A DNA stretch of 48,128 nt from Bradyrhizobium sp. ARR65 (GTDB taxonomy: Bacteria; Pseudomonadota; Alphaproteobacteria; Rhizobiales; Xanthobacteraceae). This document shows positions 1-8,233 of this stretch, one piece after another; position 1 is the first letter of the stretch; the number at the start of each line of letters is the position of its first letter. The stretch is from assembly GCF_000472385.1 (NCBI RefSeq), contig NZ_AWZU01000026.1:59110-107237 (forward strand), read 5' to 3'. The notes beneath the pieces were generated by a model, which was not told the origin of the DNA, ran no database searches, and saw only the letters and a program-made list of their open reading frames with translations. The position numbers and the translations under genes are program-made.

Positions 1-722
1 CCCGCCGCGAGGCAAATGCCGACGCCCTGCAGCGCGACGATCCGCAAGGCTTCGCCGCTATTGGTGACGAGGCTGCCCGCCACCCGCACCTTTGCCGGCG
101 CGCCCTTGCGGTCCGCGAACTGCCACTCGTCGCCAAAAGGATACATCAGGTGGCGAATGCAGTTGTGGCTGGCGAGGTCGGATAATTGTTCCGGTCTATT
201 GTGCTTTTCGAGATAGCCGTGCGAGCAACAGAGCACATGCCGCCAAGTGGCGAGATTGCGCACGATTAGGCTCGAATCGGGCGGGGGCGTCATCCGCAAC
301 GCGACGTCAAAGCCCTCTTCGATCAAATCGACGTTGGACTCGCCCATGCGAAGATCGACCTTCACTTCCGGATAGGTCGCGAGAAACTCGCCGATAACAG
401 GCGCGATGAAGGGCACCATGTGGGTCGCGCTATGCACACGCAGCGTGCCGCGCGGCGTCGACTGCAGGGCGCTGGCGATATCGTCGGCCTGTTCGAGGTC
501 GGCGAGGATTTGCGTGGCCCGGTCGTAATAGGCGCGGCCGACTTCGGTCAGGCTCACTTTGCGCGTGGTACGGTTGAGCAGCCGCACGCCGAGGCGCTCC
601 TCCAGCGCCTGCACGTGATTGCTCACCATGGTGGTCGACATGTTCAGTTTGCGTCCGGCGGCCGAAAATCCGCCGCTGTCGACGACCCCGACGAAGGTGG
701 TGAGGCTCGTAAGCCGGTCCAT
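1..722 (-). CDS. LysR-family transcriptional regulator (C-terminus cut by window edge)
   Basis: The reading frame starts with ATG at 722 and runs off the left edge, giving about 240 residues of an expected 300. The N-terminus is a typical LysR winged helix: MDRLTSLTTFVGVVDSGGFS, then AAGRKLNMSTTMVSNHVQALE and a short wing with RLLNRTTRK. The rest fits a periplasmic-binding-like effector domain (DLIEEGFDVALR is a common LysR signature). It is divergent from the efflux genes emrA/emrB, with 143 bp between the two starts, so by the usual LysR arrangement it probably controls them. The effector is unknown. The family is certain; the regulated target is inference from position. Confidence 0.93.
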   Translation of the reverse strand, partial: MDRLTSLTTFVGVVDSGGFSAAGRKLNMSTTMVSNHVQALEERLGVRLLNRTTRKVSLTEVGRAYYDRATQILADLEQADDIASALQSTPRGTLRVHSATHMVPFIAPVIGEFLATYPEVKVDLRMGESNVDLIEEGFDVALRMTPPPDSSLIVRNLATWRHVLCCSHGYLEKHNRPEQLSDLASHNCIRHLMYPFGDEWQFADRKGAPAKVRVAGSLVTNSGEALRIVALQGVGICLAA

Positions 723-730
723 CGGCGCCC

Positions 731-784
731 TCTGATTGTTTTCTTCTGCTGGATAATGCTTCCCGTTTTTAGGAGATTATCAGA
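731..784. promoter_or_regulatory. Dyad-symmetric candidate LysR operator
   Basis: The gap between the divergent lysR and emrA starts holds two nested inverted repeats: TCTGAT (731-736) with ATCAGA (779-784), and ATAAT (753-757) with ATTAT (776-780). LysR proteins usually bind interrupted dyads of this kind between divergent genes. The arms are short, so this is suggestive only. Confidence 0.35.
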
Positions 785-865
785 CCGGAGGGGACATTGC
801 ATCTTGCTTGCCGTGAGGCAGCGGCCACGGCGTTGGCCGCTGTCCAAAAGGTTTTGGAGGGTGTC

Positions 866-2020
866 ATGTCGACGGCGTCTTATGTCTCTGAAGAAAAAGG
901 GAAAACCCGCCTTCGCCTATCCCGGTCGGCGATCAAGCGGACCGGCCTTGTCCTGGCATTGACGCTTGGGGTCGCCGCCGCGGCCGACCTTGGTTACGGC
1001 TATCTCACCACCGGTCGCTATCTGGAGACCACCGACGACGCCTACGTCAAAGCCGATTCGACGATCGTGGCGCCGAAGGTATCTGGCTATATCGCGGAGG
1101 TTGCGGTCTCCGATAATGAACCGGTGAAGGCCGGCCAACTCCTTGCCCGCATCGACGACCGCGACTTCAAGGCCTCGCTCAACCAGGCGCAGGCCGATGT
1201 TGCGGCGTCCGAAGCCGCCGTGCGCAACCTCGATGCGCAGATCGAGTTGCAGCAGCCGATCATTCAGCAGCAGGAGGCCGAGGTCGACGCCGCCGACGCC
1301 AATCTGAAGTTCGCCCAGCAGGAACGCACCCGCTACGACGACTTGATGAAGACCGGCGCCGGCACGGTGCAACGCGCGCAGCAGACTGACGCCGCGCTGC
1401 GCGCCAGCGCGGCGCAATTGCAGCAGGGCAAGGCCGCGCTGATGGCGGCCAACAAGAAGCTCGACGTGCTTTCGACCGAACGGGCCAAGGCAGTCGCTCA
1501 GCTTGCCCACGCCCGCGCGGTGGAGCAGCAGGCGGCGCTCAATCTCTCCTACACACGGATCACCGCCCCGGTCGACGGCACCGTCGGCGCGCGTTCGTTG
1601 CGCGTCGGCCAATATGTGCAGGCGGGAACGCAGTTGATGGCGGTCGTGCCGCTCGACGCGATCTATGTCGTTGCGAATTTCAAGGAGACCCAACTCACTT
1701 ACGTGCGCGACGGCCAGCCCGTTGAGCTGCGGATCGACAGCTTCCCCGGCCACAAGCTACGCGGCCATGTCGACAGCCTGTCGCCCGCGAGCGGCCTCGA
1801 ATTCGCACTGCTGCCGCCCGACAATGCCACCGGTAATTTCACCAAAGTCGTGCAGCGCGTGCCCGTGAAGATCGTGCTCGATGATCACAGCCTGACCGGA
1901 CTGTTGCGCCCCGGCATGTCGGCCGAGCCGACCGTCGACACCAAGGCGACCGTGCTTGCCGAGCGCGAGCGTCATAGCCAGCTTGCCGCCAATCCCGTCT
2001 CCGTCCGCCACGGCAGCTAG
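866..2020 (+). CDS. emrA: HlyD/EmrA-family membrane fusion protein of an efflux pump
   Basis: This is a 384-residue periplasmic adaptor that links an inner-membrane MFS exporter to an outer-membrane channel. I chose the ATG at 866 because GGAGG lies just upstream; the frame is open to an earlier ATG at 797 but that stretch does not look coded. A basic N-terminus is followed by one membrane anchor (about residues 25-45), then the biotinyl-lipoyl half motif TTDDAYVKADSTIVAPKVSG, a long Gln/Ala-rich coiled-coil hairpin, and the returning half with TRITAPVDGTVGARSLRVGQ. The length is usual for EmrA. It precedes the DHA2 transporter by 116 bp in the same direction, as in emrAB. The substrate cannot be read from the sequence. 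Confidence 0.92.
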   Translation: MSTASYVSEEKGKTRLRLSRSAIKRTGLVLALTLGVAAAADLGYGYLTTGRYLETTDDAYVKADSTIVAPKVSGYIAEVAVSDNEPVKAGQLLARIDDRDFKASLNQAQADVAASEAAVRNLDAQIELQQPIIQQQEAEVDAADANLKFAQQERTRYDDLMKTGAGTVQRAQQTDAALRASAAQLQQGKAALMAANKKLDVLSTERAKAVAQLAHARAVEQQAALNLSYTRITAPVDGTVGARSLRVGQYVQAGTQLMAVVPLDAIYVVANFKETQLTYVRDGQPVELRIDSFPGHKLRGHVDSLSPASGLEFALLPPDNATGNFTKVVQRVPVKIVLDDHSLTGLLRPGMSAEPTVDTKATVLAERERHSQLAANPVSVRHGS

Positions 2021-2136
2021 CGGGTGCGCGAGAGCCGAGATCTTCAAGTCCCGCCGGATAGTCCTTCGCGCTTTTGTCCAATTATCGAACTCCCTGCTTC
2101 AATGCATCTTCCTCGCCAAGACGAGAGGAGACATCC

Positions 2137-3762
2137 ATGACCGCGCTCCAAGCCGCCCTCGGGCCCACGGACAAGACCAGTGAAGTCCGGACCTCGACCG
2201 CAGCGCCGCCGATGGCTCCGAGCGTCTCCGCGAAGACCTGGATCGCCGTGTTGGGGGCAACGCTGGGCGCGTTCATGGCGGTGCTCAACATCCAGATCGT
2301 CAACGCGTCTCTTGCGGACATCCAGGGCGCGATCGGCGCAGGCATCGACGATGGCGGCTGGATCTCGACCTCCTATCTGATCGCCGAGATCGTGGTGATC
2401 CCCTTGAGCGGCTGGCTCGCCCAGGTGTTCTCGGTCCGCATCTATCTTTTGACCAACGCCGTGCTGTTCCTGGCGTTTTCCGCGGCCTGCGCGCTGGCTC
2501 AGGACCTGCCGCAGATGATCGCGATCCGCGCGTTGCAAGGCTTCAGCGGCGGCGTGCTGATCCCGATGGCCTTCACGCTGATCATCACGCTCTTGCCGAA
2601 AGCAAAACAACCGATCGGCCTTGCCCTGTTCGCGCTCTCTGCAACCTTTGCCCCGGCGATCGGCCCCACCATCGGCGGCTATCTCACCGAGAACTGGGGC
2701 TGGCAATACATCTTCTATGTCAATCTGGCCCCGGGCGCGTTGATGGTCGGCATGCTCTATGTCTCGCTGGAGGCCAAACCGATGAAGCTGCATCTGCTGC
2801 GCGAAGGCGACTGGCCGGGCATCATCACCATGGCGATCGGTCTCGCCGCGCTGCAGACCGTGCTGGAAGAGGGCAACAAGGATGACTGGTTCGGCTCGCC
2901 CTTTATCGTCCGTCTGTCGGCGATCGCAGCGGTCGCGCTGACGCTGTTTCTGGTGATCGAGCTGACGACCAAGAAGCCGCTGCTCAACTTGCGCCTGCTG
3001 TTCCGCCGCAATTTCGGCTTCGGCATTCTTGCCAACTTCCTGCTCGGCGTCGCGCTCTACGGTTCGGTTTTCATCCTGCCGCAATATCTGTCGCGCATTC
3101 AGGGCTACAATGCCGAGCAGATCGGCATGGTGCTGGCCTGGACCGGCCTGCCGCAGCTCGTGCTGATTCCGCTGGTGCCGCGCCTGATGAAGCGGCTCGA
3201 CCCGCGCATTCTGATCGCCATCGGCTTCGCGCTGTTCGCCGCCTCCAACTTCATGAACATTTATATGACCGCCGATTATGCGACCGATCAGCTCTTCTGG
3301 CCCAATGTGGTGCGCGCGATCGGCCAGGCGCTGGCGATGACGCCGCTGTCGGCGGTCGCCACCGCGGGCATCGAGGCTGAGAACGCCGGTTCCGCATCGG
3401 GCCTGTTCAACATGATGCGGAACCTCGGCGGCGCCGTCGGCATCGCGCTGCTGCAGACCTTCCTCACCAAGCGCGAACAGTATCATTCTAACGTACTGGC
3501 ACAGTCGGTCTCGCTGTTAGAACCGGCCACCCGCAATCGGCTGGATCAGCTCACGCATTATTTCATGAGCCACGGCGTCGCCAACCCTGCCGATGCGCTC
3601 AATCGTGCCTACGTCGCGATCGGGCACGTCGTGCAGAAGCAGGCGTTCATCCTGGCCTTCAGCGACACCTTCTATCTGCTCGGTGCCGGGCTGATCGTCG
3701 CGCTGATCGCAGGCCTTTTGCTCAAGAAGCCGGATCACATGCAATCCGGTGGCGCTCATTGA
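2137..3762 (+). CDS. emrB: DHA2-family MFS drug efflux transporter (EmrB/QacA type)
   Basis: A 541-residue, 14-helix proton-drug antiporter of the inner membrane. The ATG at 2137 follows GAGAGGAG by six bases; an in-frame ATG at 2074 has no such site. The first helix carries the DHA2 sequence LGAFMAVLNIQIVNASLADI, where members often have D in the LD..IVN motif and this one has N. The GWISTSYLIAEIVVIPLSG segment and RALQGFSGGVLIPMAF (motif C region) also match. It forms a pair with the upstream adaptor; together with an outer-membrane TolC-like protein encoded elsewhere they would make a tripartite pump. Confidence 0.93.
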   Translation: MTALQAALGPTDKTSEVRTSTAAPPMAPSVSAKTWIAVLGATLGAFMAVLNIQIVNASLADIQGAIGAGIDDGGWISTSYLIAEIVVIPLSGWLAQVFSVRIYLLTNAVLFLAFSAACALAQDLPQMIAIRALQGFSGGVLIPMAFTLIITLLPKAKQPIGLALFALSATFAPAIGPTIGGYLTENWGWQYIFYVNLAPGALMVGMLYVSLEAKPMKLHLLREGDWPGIITMAIGLAALQTVLEEGNKDDWFGSPFIVRLSAIAAVALTLFLVIELTTKKPLLNLRLLFRRNFGFGILANFLLGVALYGSVFILPQYLSRIQGYNAEQIGMVLAWTGLPQLVLIPLVPRLMKRLDPRILIAIGFALFAASNFMNIYMTADYATDQLFWPNVVRAIGQALAMTPLSAVATAGIEAENAGSASGLFNMMRNLGGAVGIALLQTFLTKREQYHSNVLAQSVSLLEPATRNRLDQLTHYFMSHGVANPADALNRAYVAIGHVVQKQAFILAFSDTFYLLGAGLIVALIAGLLLKKPDHMQSGGAH

Positions 3763-3788
3763 ATCGTTCACAGCAAGGAGAGACCACC

Positions 3789-4253
3789 ATGAAGCCCCGA
3801 ATGGACTTTTACAAAGCCGCGCCCGAAACCATCGATGCTCTCGTCGCACTGGAAAAGAAGGTGCAATCCAGCGGCCTTGAGCAGTCACTGATCGAACTGG
3901 TCAAGACCCGCGCGTCCCAGATCAATGGCTGCGCCTTCTGCATCAACATGCACACCCAGGACGCGCGCAAGCACGGCGAGACCGAGCAGCGGCTCTATCT
4001 CTTGAACGCCTGGCGCGAAGCACCCGCCTATAGCGAGCGCGAACGCGCGGCGCTGGCCTGGACCGAAGCACTGACGCTGATCTCCGAAACCCACGCGCCG
4101 GACGACGTCTACGCGCAGGTCCGCGCGCAGTTCTCGGAAGCCGAGACCGTCAACCTCACCATGCTGATCGCGGCCATCAACGCCTGGAACAGGCTGGCGA
4201 TCTCCTTCCGCGCGATGCCGCCGGTAAAGGCGAAGGCTGTGAGCCCGGCGTGA
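3789..4253 (+). CDS. AhpD-like / carboxymuconolactone decarboxylase-family protein
   Basis: A 154-residue all-helical protein of the AhpD-like fold. The ATG at 3789 is preceded by AAGGAGAG. The family's redox motif is present as CAFC (Cys48, Cys51) followed by His55 in NGCAFCINMHTQDARKHGE, which is the alkylhydroperoxidase core signature. The AhpD group reduces peroxides or peroxiredoxins through this cysteine pair. The gene starts 26 bp after emrB and is probably co-transcribed, so efflux and peroxide defence may be induced by the same compound. The exact electron donor is unknown. Confidence 0.9.
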   Translation: MKPRMDFYKAAPETIDALVALEKKVQSSGLEQSLIELVKTRASQINGCAFCINMHTQDARKHGETEQRLYLLNAWREAPAYSERERAALAWTEALTLISETHAPDDVYAQVRAQFSEAETVNLTMLIAAINAWNRLAISFRAMPPVKAKAVSPA

Positions 4254-4302
4254 GGAGTCGGGAAGTTGTTCGTCCCTATTCAATTGTCAAAACAGCGGGT
4301 GG

Positions 4303-4383
4303 CGTCATTGCGAGGAGCGAAGTGACGAAGCAATCCAGAGTCGCCGCGAGGCTCTGGATTGCTTCGCTTCGCTCGCAATGACG
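4303..4383. repeat. Palindromic intergenic repeat, family A (CGTCATTGCGAG...)
   Basis: Imperfect palindrome beginning CGTCATTGCGAG and ending CTCGCAATGACG, with AAGCAATCCAGAG and CTCTGGATTGCTTCG as inner arms. Related copies occur at 23728-23809 and 47748-47830 in this window. Confidence 0.9.
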
Positions 4384-4449
4384 AGAGGATGCGACTCCGC
4401 ATTCCCGCGGCGCAGTTCGCGCCCGAGCTTTGCCAAAGATCACCCTCTC

Positions 4450-4797
4450 GAAAATCAAAGAGGGCGCAGGGAATGCCGGGTGCTGGCCTCACCCATGGCC
4501 CCCGCGCGAAAAAAGTGCGCGGGGCGTTGACCACAGGTTCAGCCGAGACAGCCCGGCATTCCCTGCACAGTGGTTTTACGGCTTACTCCGCGCTCTCCCC
4601 GGTGAACCAGACGTTGTTGTCACCGTCAGCCGCGCGATGCGAGAAGCATCGTCGCGACCTTAGCGCCAGCCATGGGGCGCCAGACCACGCGGCTTCGCCG
4701 TCCGCGCTGGTGCCGCACGTCCATCGGCACTAACGCGTCCACCGCATCCCGCACTCAACGTCCGTGACGACGCGTACGCCCCTCATCGAGGCGGGAT
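4450..4797. repeat. Long hairpin-rich repeat (source of 'EGAGNAGC' peptides)
   Basis: This 350-bp stretch contains a perfect 15-bp inverted repeat (GCAGGGAATGCCGGG at 4466-4480 with its complement at 4552-4566) that encloses a second perfect stem, CCCCGCGC/GCGCGGGG at about 4500-4524. Translated, it gives KEGAGNAGCW and FPAQWFYGLLRALPG, strings I recognise as recurring spurious 'hypothetical proteins' in Bradyrhizobium genomes. I read it as a dispersed structured repeat, not a gene. Its outer limits are approximate. Confidence 0.7.
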
Positions 4798-5009
4798 GGA
4801 TGCAGTAATCACCGAGTTCGGAAAAAAAGAAAGCAGAATATTTTTGCGCCGCCGTCTTGAACGCCTCCACACGCTTGATTCCGCTCCGAAAACTTCTCTT
4901 TGCGCGCACGAAAATGCGAGGCTGCGAAGCTGCGTCCAGGCAAGGGCCAAAGCAAAATTGAACTCACTTGCGCGCGCTCGCAGCTTTGCCGCGTCCACGA
5001 ACGCGCTTG

Positions 5010-6203
5010 TCAGATCAGCGAGTGCAACGCCTTGACCGCGGCCTCGCGGCTTTCCACGGAAACAAACAGATTCACCGAATGCGGCGACAGGAGATATTTG
5101 TCGACGGTGATCCCGTCCTGTTGCAGGATCTGAATTGCCCGGAATGGCAGCTCGGAAGAGACGCCGCCGAAGCAGGTGAGGCTCACCGAGCTCAAGGTCT
5201 CGCGCTGTTTGCGCAGGCCTTTGCTGCCTTCGAGCGTGCGCAGCAAAGTGTCGAGCGACTCCGGGTCGCAGGTCATCATGATGCGCGTTTTTCCGCCGGA
5301 GAAAGCCGAGGCGAGGAGCTGCGGCCAAGATAAGCCGTTTTGCTTGAGATGCTCGGCGAATTTCGCAAAGCCCTGATTGAGATCAGCCGAATCGATCTCG
5401 ACGTGCTCGATGCGAGCCAACGAGTTGACGGCCAGGACTTTTCCGCTTTCCATCCCCGCGACCTCCTTCATAACCTCGGTGCTGTGTTCGGCGGCGCCCC
5501 ATTTTTTAACGGTCAAAACTACATTTTGGCTTTGCGCCAACTCGACGCTGCGAAAATGCAAGACCTTGGCGCCCCAAAAACACATTTCGGACAGGGACGC
5601 AAAATCAAGCTGACGCAAGGGTCTTGCATTCGCCACGATGCGCGGATCGGCCGAGCAAACCCCGTCGACATCTTTGATGATTTCGCAGCAGTCGGCCTTT
5701 AGCGCGGCCGCCATGGCGACCGCCGTGGTATCGCTGCCGCCCCGTCCCAGGGTGGTGATTTCCTTGGTTACCGGATTCACGCCCTGAAAGCCCGCCAACA
5801 CGACGACGCGTCCGCGGTCGAGTTCTTCGCGCACGCGAATGGGCCGCACATCCAGAATGCGCGCGGAGGAATGCGAGTCATCGGTCATCACTCCGGCTTG
5901 ACTGCCGGTAAAACTGATGGCCGGCACGCCGAGATCGGCGAGCGCCATGCTCATGAGCGACATGCTGATGCGCTCGCCCGTGGTCAGCAACATGTCGAGT
6001 TCACGGCGATTGGGATGCGGGCTGACCTGATAGGCCATCTTGATCAGTTCGTCGGTGGTCCGCCCCATCGCCGAAACGATCGCCACGACACGATGACCGC
6101 GGCTGTGCAAATCGGCGAGAGCGCTCGCGACCGCGCGGATTTTTTCCGGTGTTTCAAGGCAGGCGCCGCCGTATTTTTGCACGATGATGGAACTGTTCCG
6201 CAT
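5010..6203 (-). CDS. Divergent aspartate kinase
   Basis: A 397-residue monofunctional aspartokinase (ATP + L-aspartate to 4-phospho-aspartate). The kinase domain covers about residues 1-235 and two ACT-type regulatory segments follow. Recognisable family motifs are LLTTGERISMSLMSMAL, TTLGRGGSDTTAVAMAAAL and KDVDGVCSADPRIV. Several signature positions deviate: the nucleotide-loop motif is KYGGAC (residues 10-15), with Ala where the family has Ser/Thr, and the usual GAKVLHPRS reads GAKVLHFRS. It stands alone without lysine, threonine or ectoine genes, in an accessory-looking stretch, so it is more likely a second paralogue than the housekeeping LysC. ATG at 6203 was used; no strong ribosome site is adjacent, though GGGAGG lies about 20 bases upstream. 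Confidence 0.85.
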   Translation of the reverse strand: MRNSSIIVQKYGGACLETPEKIRAVASALADLHSRGHRVVAIVSAMGRTTDELIKMAYQVSPHPNRRELDMLLTTGERISMSLMSMALADLGVPAISFTGSQAGVMTDDSHSSARILDVRPIRVREELDRGRVVVLAGFQGVNPVTKEITTLGRGGSDTTAVAMAAALKADCCEIIKDVDGVCSADPRIVANARPLRQLDFASLSEMCFWGAKVLHFRSVELAQSQNVVLTVKKWGAAEHSTEVMKEVAGMESGKVLAVNSLARIEHVEIDSADLNQGFAKFAEHLKQNGLSWPQLLASAFSGGKTRIMMTCDPESLDTLLRTLEGSKGLRKQRETLSSVSLTCFGGVSSELPFRAIQILQQDGITVDKYLLSPHSVNLFVSVESREAAVKALHSLI

Positions 6204-6348
6204 TCTGCTTAGTCGGTCAGAAATCGCCTCCCTGTTTTGTCTAACCGCCGGCGCTCCCGCCAGAGCGAGCAGCAGCGGCTTGTGAGATCGCTGGCCGCTT
6301 CAACCTTGTAGCACGGTCCGCATCGTATTGGATCTGTGCTTGAACGGA

Positions 6349-7509
6349 TCAGATCGTTCTCACCTTCGACGACCTTGCGGTCCTCGGGCGTTTGCCAGTG
6401 CTACGGTCGTCCCGCACAGCCAGTCGCTTGTGCTTCTTCGTCTCCGATGCAATGTGTTGAAGTTTTGTCCCGCCGCGGTGGGCGGCATATTCCTTGCCGT
6501 CGATCGGCGCCACATGCGGCGGGTCTCTATCAAGGTACGGTCGCCCGATTCCAAATTCGCCCCCGTGTGCATCGATCCATTTCCAAAGAACTTCAGTGGA
6601 GATCCACCGCTCCGCCCGCGTGCCGCCTTTGACGCTCACGATATCGGCCGCAAGCCCATGGCCATAGCCGCCGCGTAAGCTTCCGCCGTGATACGACCTG
6701 TTCGTCGCCGCCGTCAGGCCGCTTGCAATCGATTGGCGGTAATCATCGCGGAACGCGCTGGTGATGCCAGGCGACAGTCCGGCCTGCTCTGCCGCGTAAA
6801 GCGCGTGAAAGAGCCTCAGCTTGAAGCTCCGATCCATGCCTCCGATCACGTAGTCCGGCATGGGCATGCCGGCTCTTTCGGCCGCCTTCACGTCCTTCCA
6901 GGCGAACTCCTCGTCGACAAGCTTGGTAACTGTTTTGGTGACGCTGATCGTTTTGCCCTTCTTCTTGACCGTCACCTTCCTCCGCTCCTGCACCTTGATG
7001 GTGTCCTCCTTGGGCGTGCGCTCGTAAAGCGCCCACAGGTATCGGTCGATACAGGCGTCCCCTGCCAGGCACTCATCGAGAATTCCGCTGGAGCTCGCCG
7101 CTTCCTTGTCGCCAGGCACCGGATCGGAGGCGGCTGCCGTCGCCACCTGCACGGGCGGCGTTTCCGGGGACGGCATCTGCGGCGACGCGGTCAACGCGCC
7201 CTGGGCGATCGTTTCCGACTCATTCGGCGGTGCCGTCGTCTCGGCGGCCGTTCCCGTGAGCGGTTCAGTGGCTGTCGCCGGGGCGCCAGCAGCAGCAGCA
7301 GCGGCGTTTGCCATTGGGGTTGCCCGCGGTACGTCCAAGGGCTCGGCGTCGGCCGTGAGAGAGGGGGCGCGTCGCTCCACCACTGCGGCTGCGCCAGTGT
7401 TCTCGATGGCGGCCGAACCGAAGCCAGCGAGCCACGCGACAAGCGAGGCCGCGAGAACGACCGTTCCGCACAACGCCGGCGTCACTATCGCAAATCGCCG
7501 CGGCCTCAT
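6349..7509 (-). CDS. Secreted M15-family (VanY/D-Ala-D-Ala carboxypeptidase-like) peptidase
   Basis: A 386-residue protein starting at the ATG at 7509, which has GGAGG eight bases upstream; an ATG at 7524 would add five residues. An N-terminal hydrophobic segment (AIVTPALCGTVVLAASLVAW) is a signal or membrane anchor, followed by a long Ala/Pro/Thr-rich linker of about 100 residues. A basic stretch KVTVKKKGKTISVTK and then the catalytic region follow: SAFRDDYRQS, YGHGLAADIVS (His and Asp zinc ligands) and DPPHVAP (final His), the order typical of M15B/VanY metallopeptidases. The likely role is trimming peptidoglycan peptides in the periplasm. The C-terminal 40 residues are basic and probably disordered. 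No operon partner is evident. Confidence 0.8.
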   Translation of the reverse strand: MRPRRFAIVTPALCGTVVLAASLVAWLAGFGSAAIENTGAAAVVERRAPSLTADAEPLDVPRATPMANAAAAAAGAPATATEPLTGTAAETTAPPNESETIAQGALTASPQMPSPETPPVQVATAAASDPVPGDKEAASSSGILDECLAGDACIDRYLWALYERTPKEDTIKVQERRKVTVKKKGKTISVTKTVTKLVDEEFAWKDVKAAERAGMPMPDYVIGGMDRSFKLRLFHALYAAEQAGLSPGITSAFRDDYRQSIASGLTAATNRSYHGGSLRGGYGHGLAADIVSVKGGTRAERWISTEVLWKWIDAHGGEFGIGRPYLDRDPPHVAPIDGKEYAAHRGGTKLQHIASETKKHKRLAVRDDRSTGKRPRTARSSKVRTI

Positions 7510-8002
7510 GATCGCAGCCTCCATCTGGGCCAGATTGCACAGCCAAGCATGCGACGTCGCTAATTGTTCGGATCACGATAATGGCCGCGCCATGGCGAAA
7601 ACTGCTGGCCGTCAATTTATCGAAGGAATGTTGCCCGAATGCAACGAGCACGAGCAAGCAACCTGGCGTACCGCTTTCTCTCGGGCGATGCGGCTTCGGT
7701 TCGGCGGGCCTTCGTGCAGGCGCCGGTAAGTCAGCATCACTTTGTGGAATTATTGTGCGGTGCACTGTAATGCTACGCGCCAGGAAATTCACCCCTGAAA
7801 GGGTCGCTGGCACCTAACTCTGGCGCGGCAAGAGATTCCTGCAGGAGCTGGGAGATTTTCTTGAAGCGCATTTCATTTGCCGCCATGCGGTCCATCCAAC
7901 TGAAGATTGCCTCGATTGCCGGCCTCGCAACCACGGCATCGTCCTGATCGCGCCTGTTATCGACCGAGCGGATGAACCCTACGTCACCGACGAAGTGATG
8001 CA

Positions 8003-8048
8003 GCATGATCTTTTCGGAAAACCGGTTTCCAGTTTTCCGGATCATGCT
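8003..8048. repeat. Palindromic repeat (GCATGATC...GATCATGC type)
   Basis: Imperfect palindrome with outer arms GCATGATC and GGATCATGC and inner arms CGGAAAACCGG and CCAGTTTTCCGG. Palindromes with this core recur in intergenic DNA of Bradyrhizobium and related rhizobia (family knowledge). Confidence 0.75.
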
Positions 8049-8067
8049 CCTGGGTCAGGAGCCGTCG

Positions 8068-8177
8068 TCAAAGCTCTCCCAGTCAACAAAGGAGAGGAGC
8101 GCGGCAACAGGCAATTCCTGGTGCAGGATCCTGATGGCTATCTCCTGCGCTTCGCACAAGATTTGGGAACGAGGTAA
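8068..8177 (+). pseudogene. C-terminal remnant of a VOC (glyoxalase/bleomycin-resistance) protein
   Basis: The frame ending at the TAA at 8175 reads GNRQFLVQDPDGYLLRFAQD then LGTR. This is the characteristic last beta strand of VOC-superfamily proteins (F.V.DPDGYLLRF, where the E/Q near the strand is a metal ligand). Nothing upstream in the frame fits the other 80-100 residues of such a domain: it runs directly into the palindrome at 8003-8048. I therefore read it as the surviving 3' end of a deleted gene. The left limit is approximate. Confidence 0.6.
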
Positions 8178-8233
8178 CCTCGTCCGAGGGTCCCATCGAG
8201 CGACGACCTGAGACGAGACGCTCCGTCAGAGGA

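Larger units (their letters stand above)
4254..5009. other. Gene-free stretch holding two repeat families
   Basis: Between the ahpD-like gene and the aspartate kinase I see only repeats (4303-4383 and about 4450-4797) and a stretch (4798-5009) without codon structure I trust. Small open frames here encode the arginine- and proline-rich peptides that these repeats give in all frames, so I do not call them genes. Confidence 0.6.
7510..8233. other. Gap with gene remnant and palindrome, no intact gene
   Basis: Apart from the palindrome at 8003-8048 and the VOC-like remnant at 8068-8177 I find no supported gene. A minus-strand frame (7773-8006, start MLHHFVGDVGF) could encode about 77 residues but resembles nothing I know and its start abuts the palindrome. 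Confidence 0.5.

Noticed and set aside
2044..3486. A 480-residue open frame antisense to the emrB-like gene
   Set aside because: It is a shadow frame caused by high GC at third positions; it is Arg/Gln/His-rich and overlaps a certain gene over its whole length.
4359..4733. Frames of 77-124 residues in the long repeat
   Set aside because: Peptides typical of this dispersed repeat in several frames; no ribosome site and no conserved protein.
7773..8045. A 90-residue minus-strand frame beginning in the palindrome
   Set aside because: Resembles no known protein, and its start lies in a dispersed palindrome; a real short gene is possible but unsupported.
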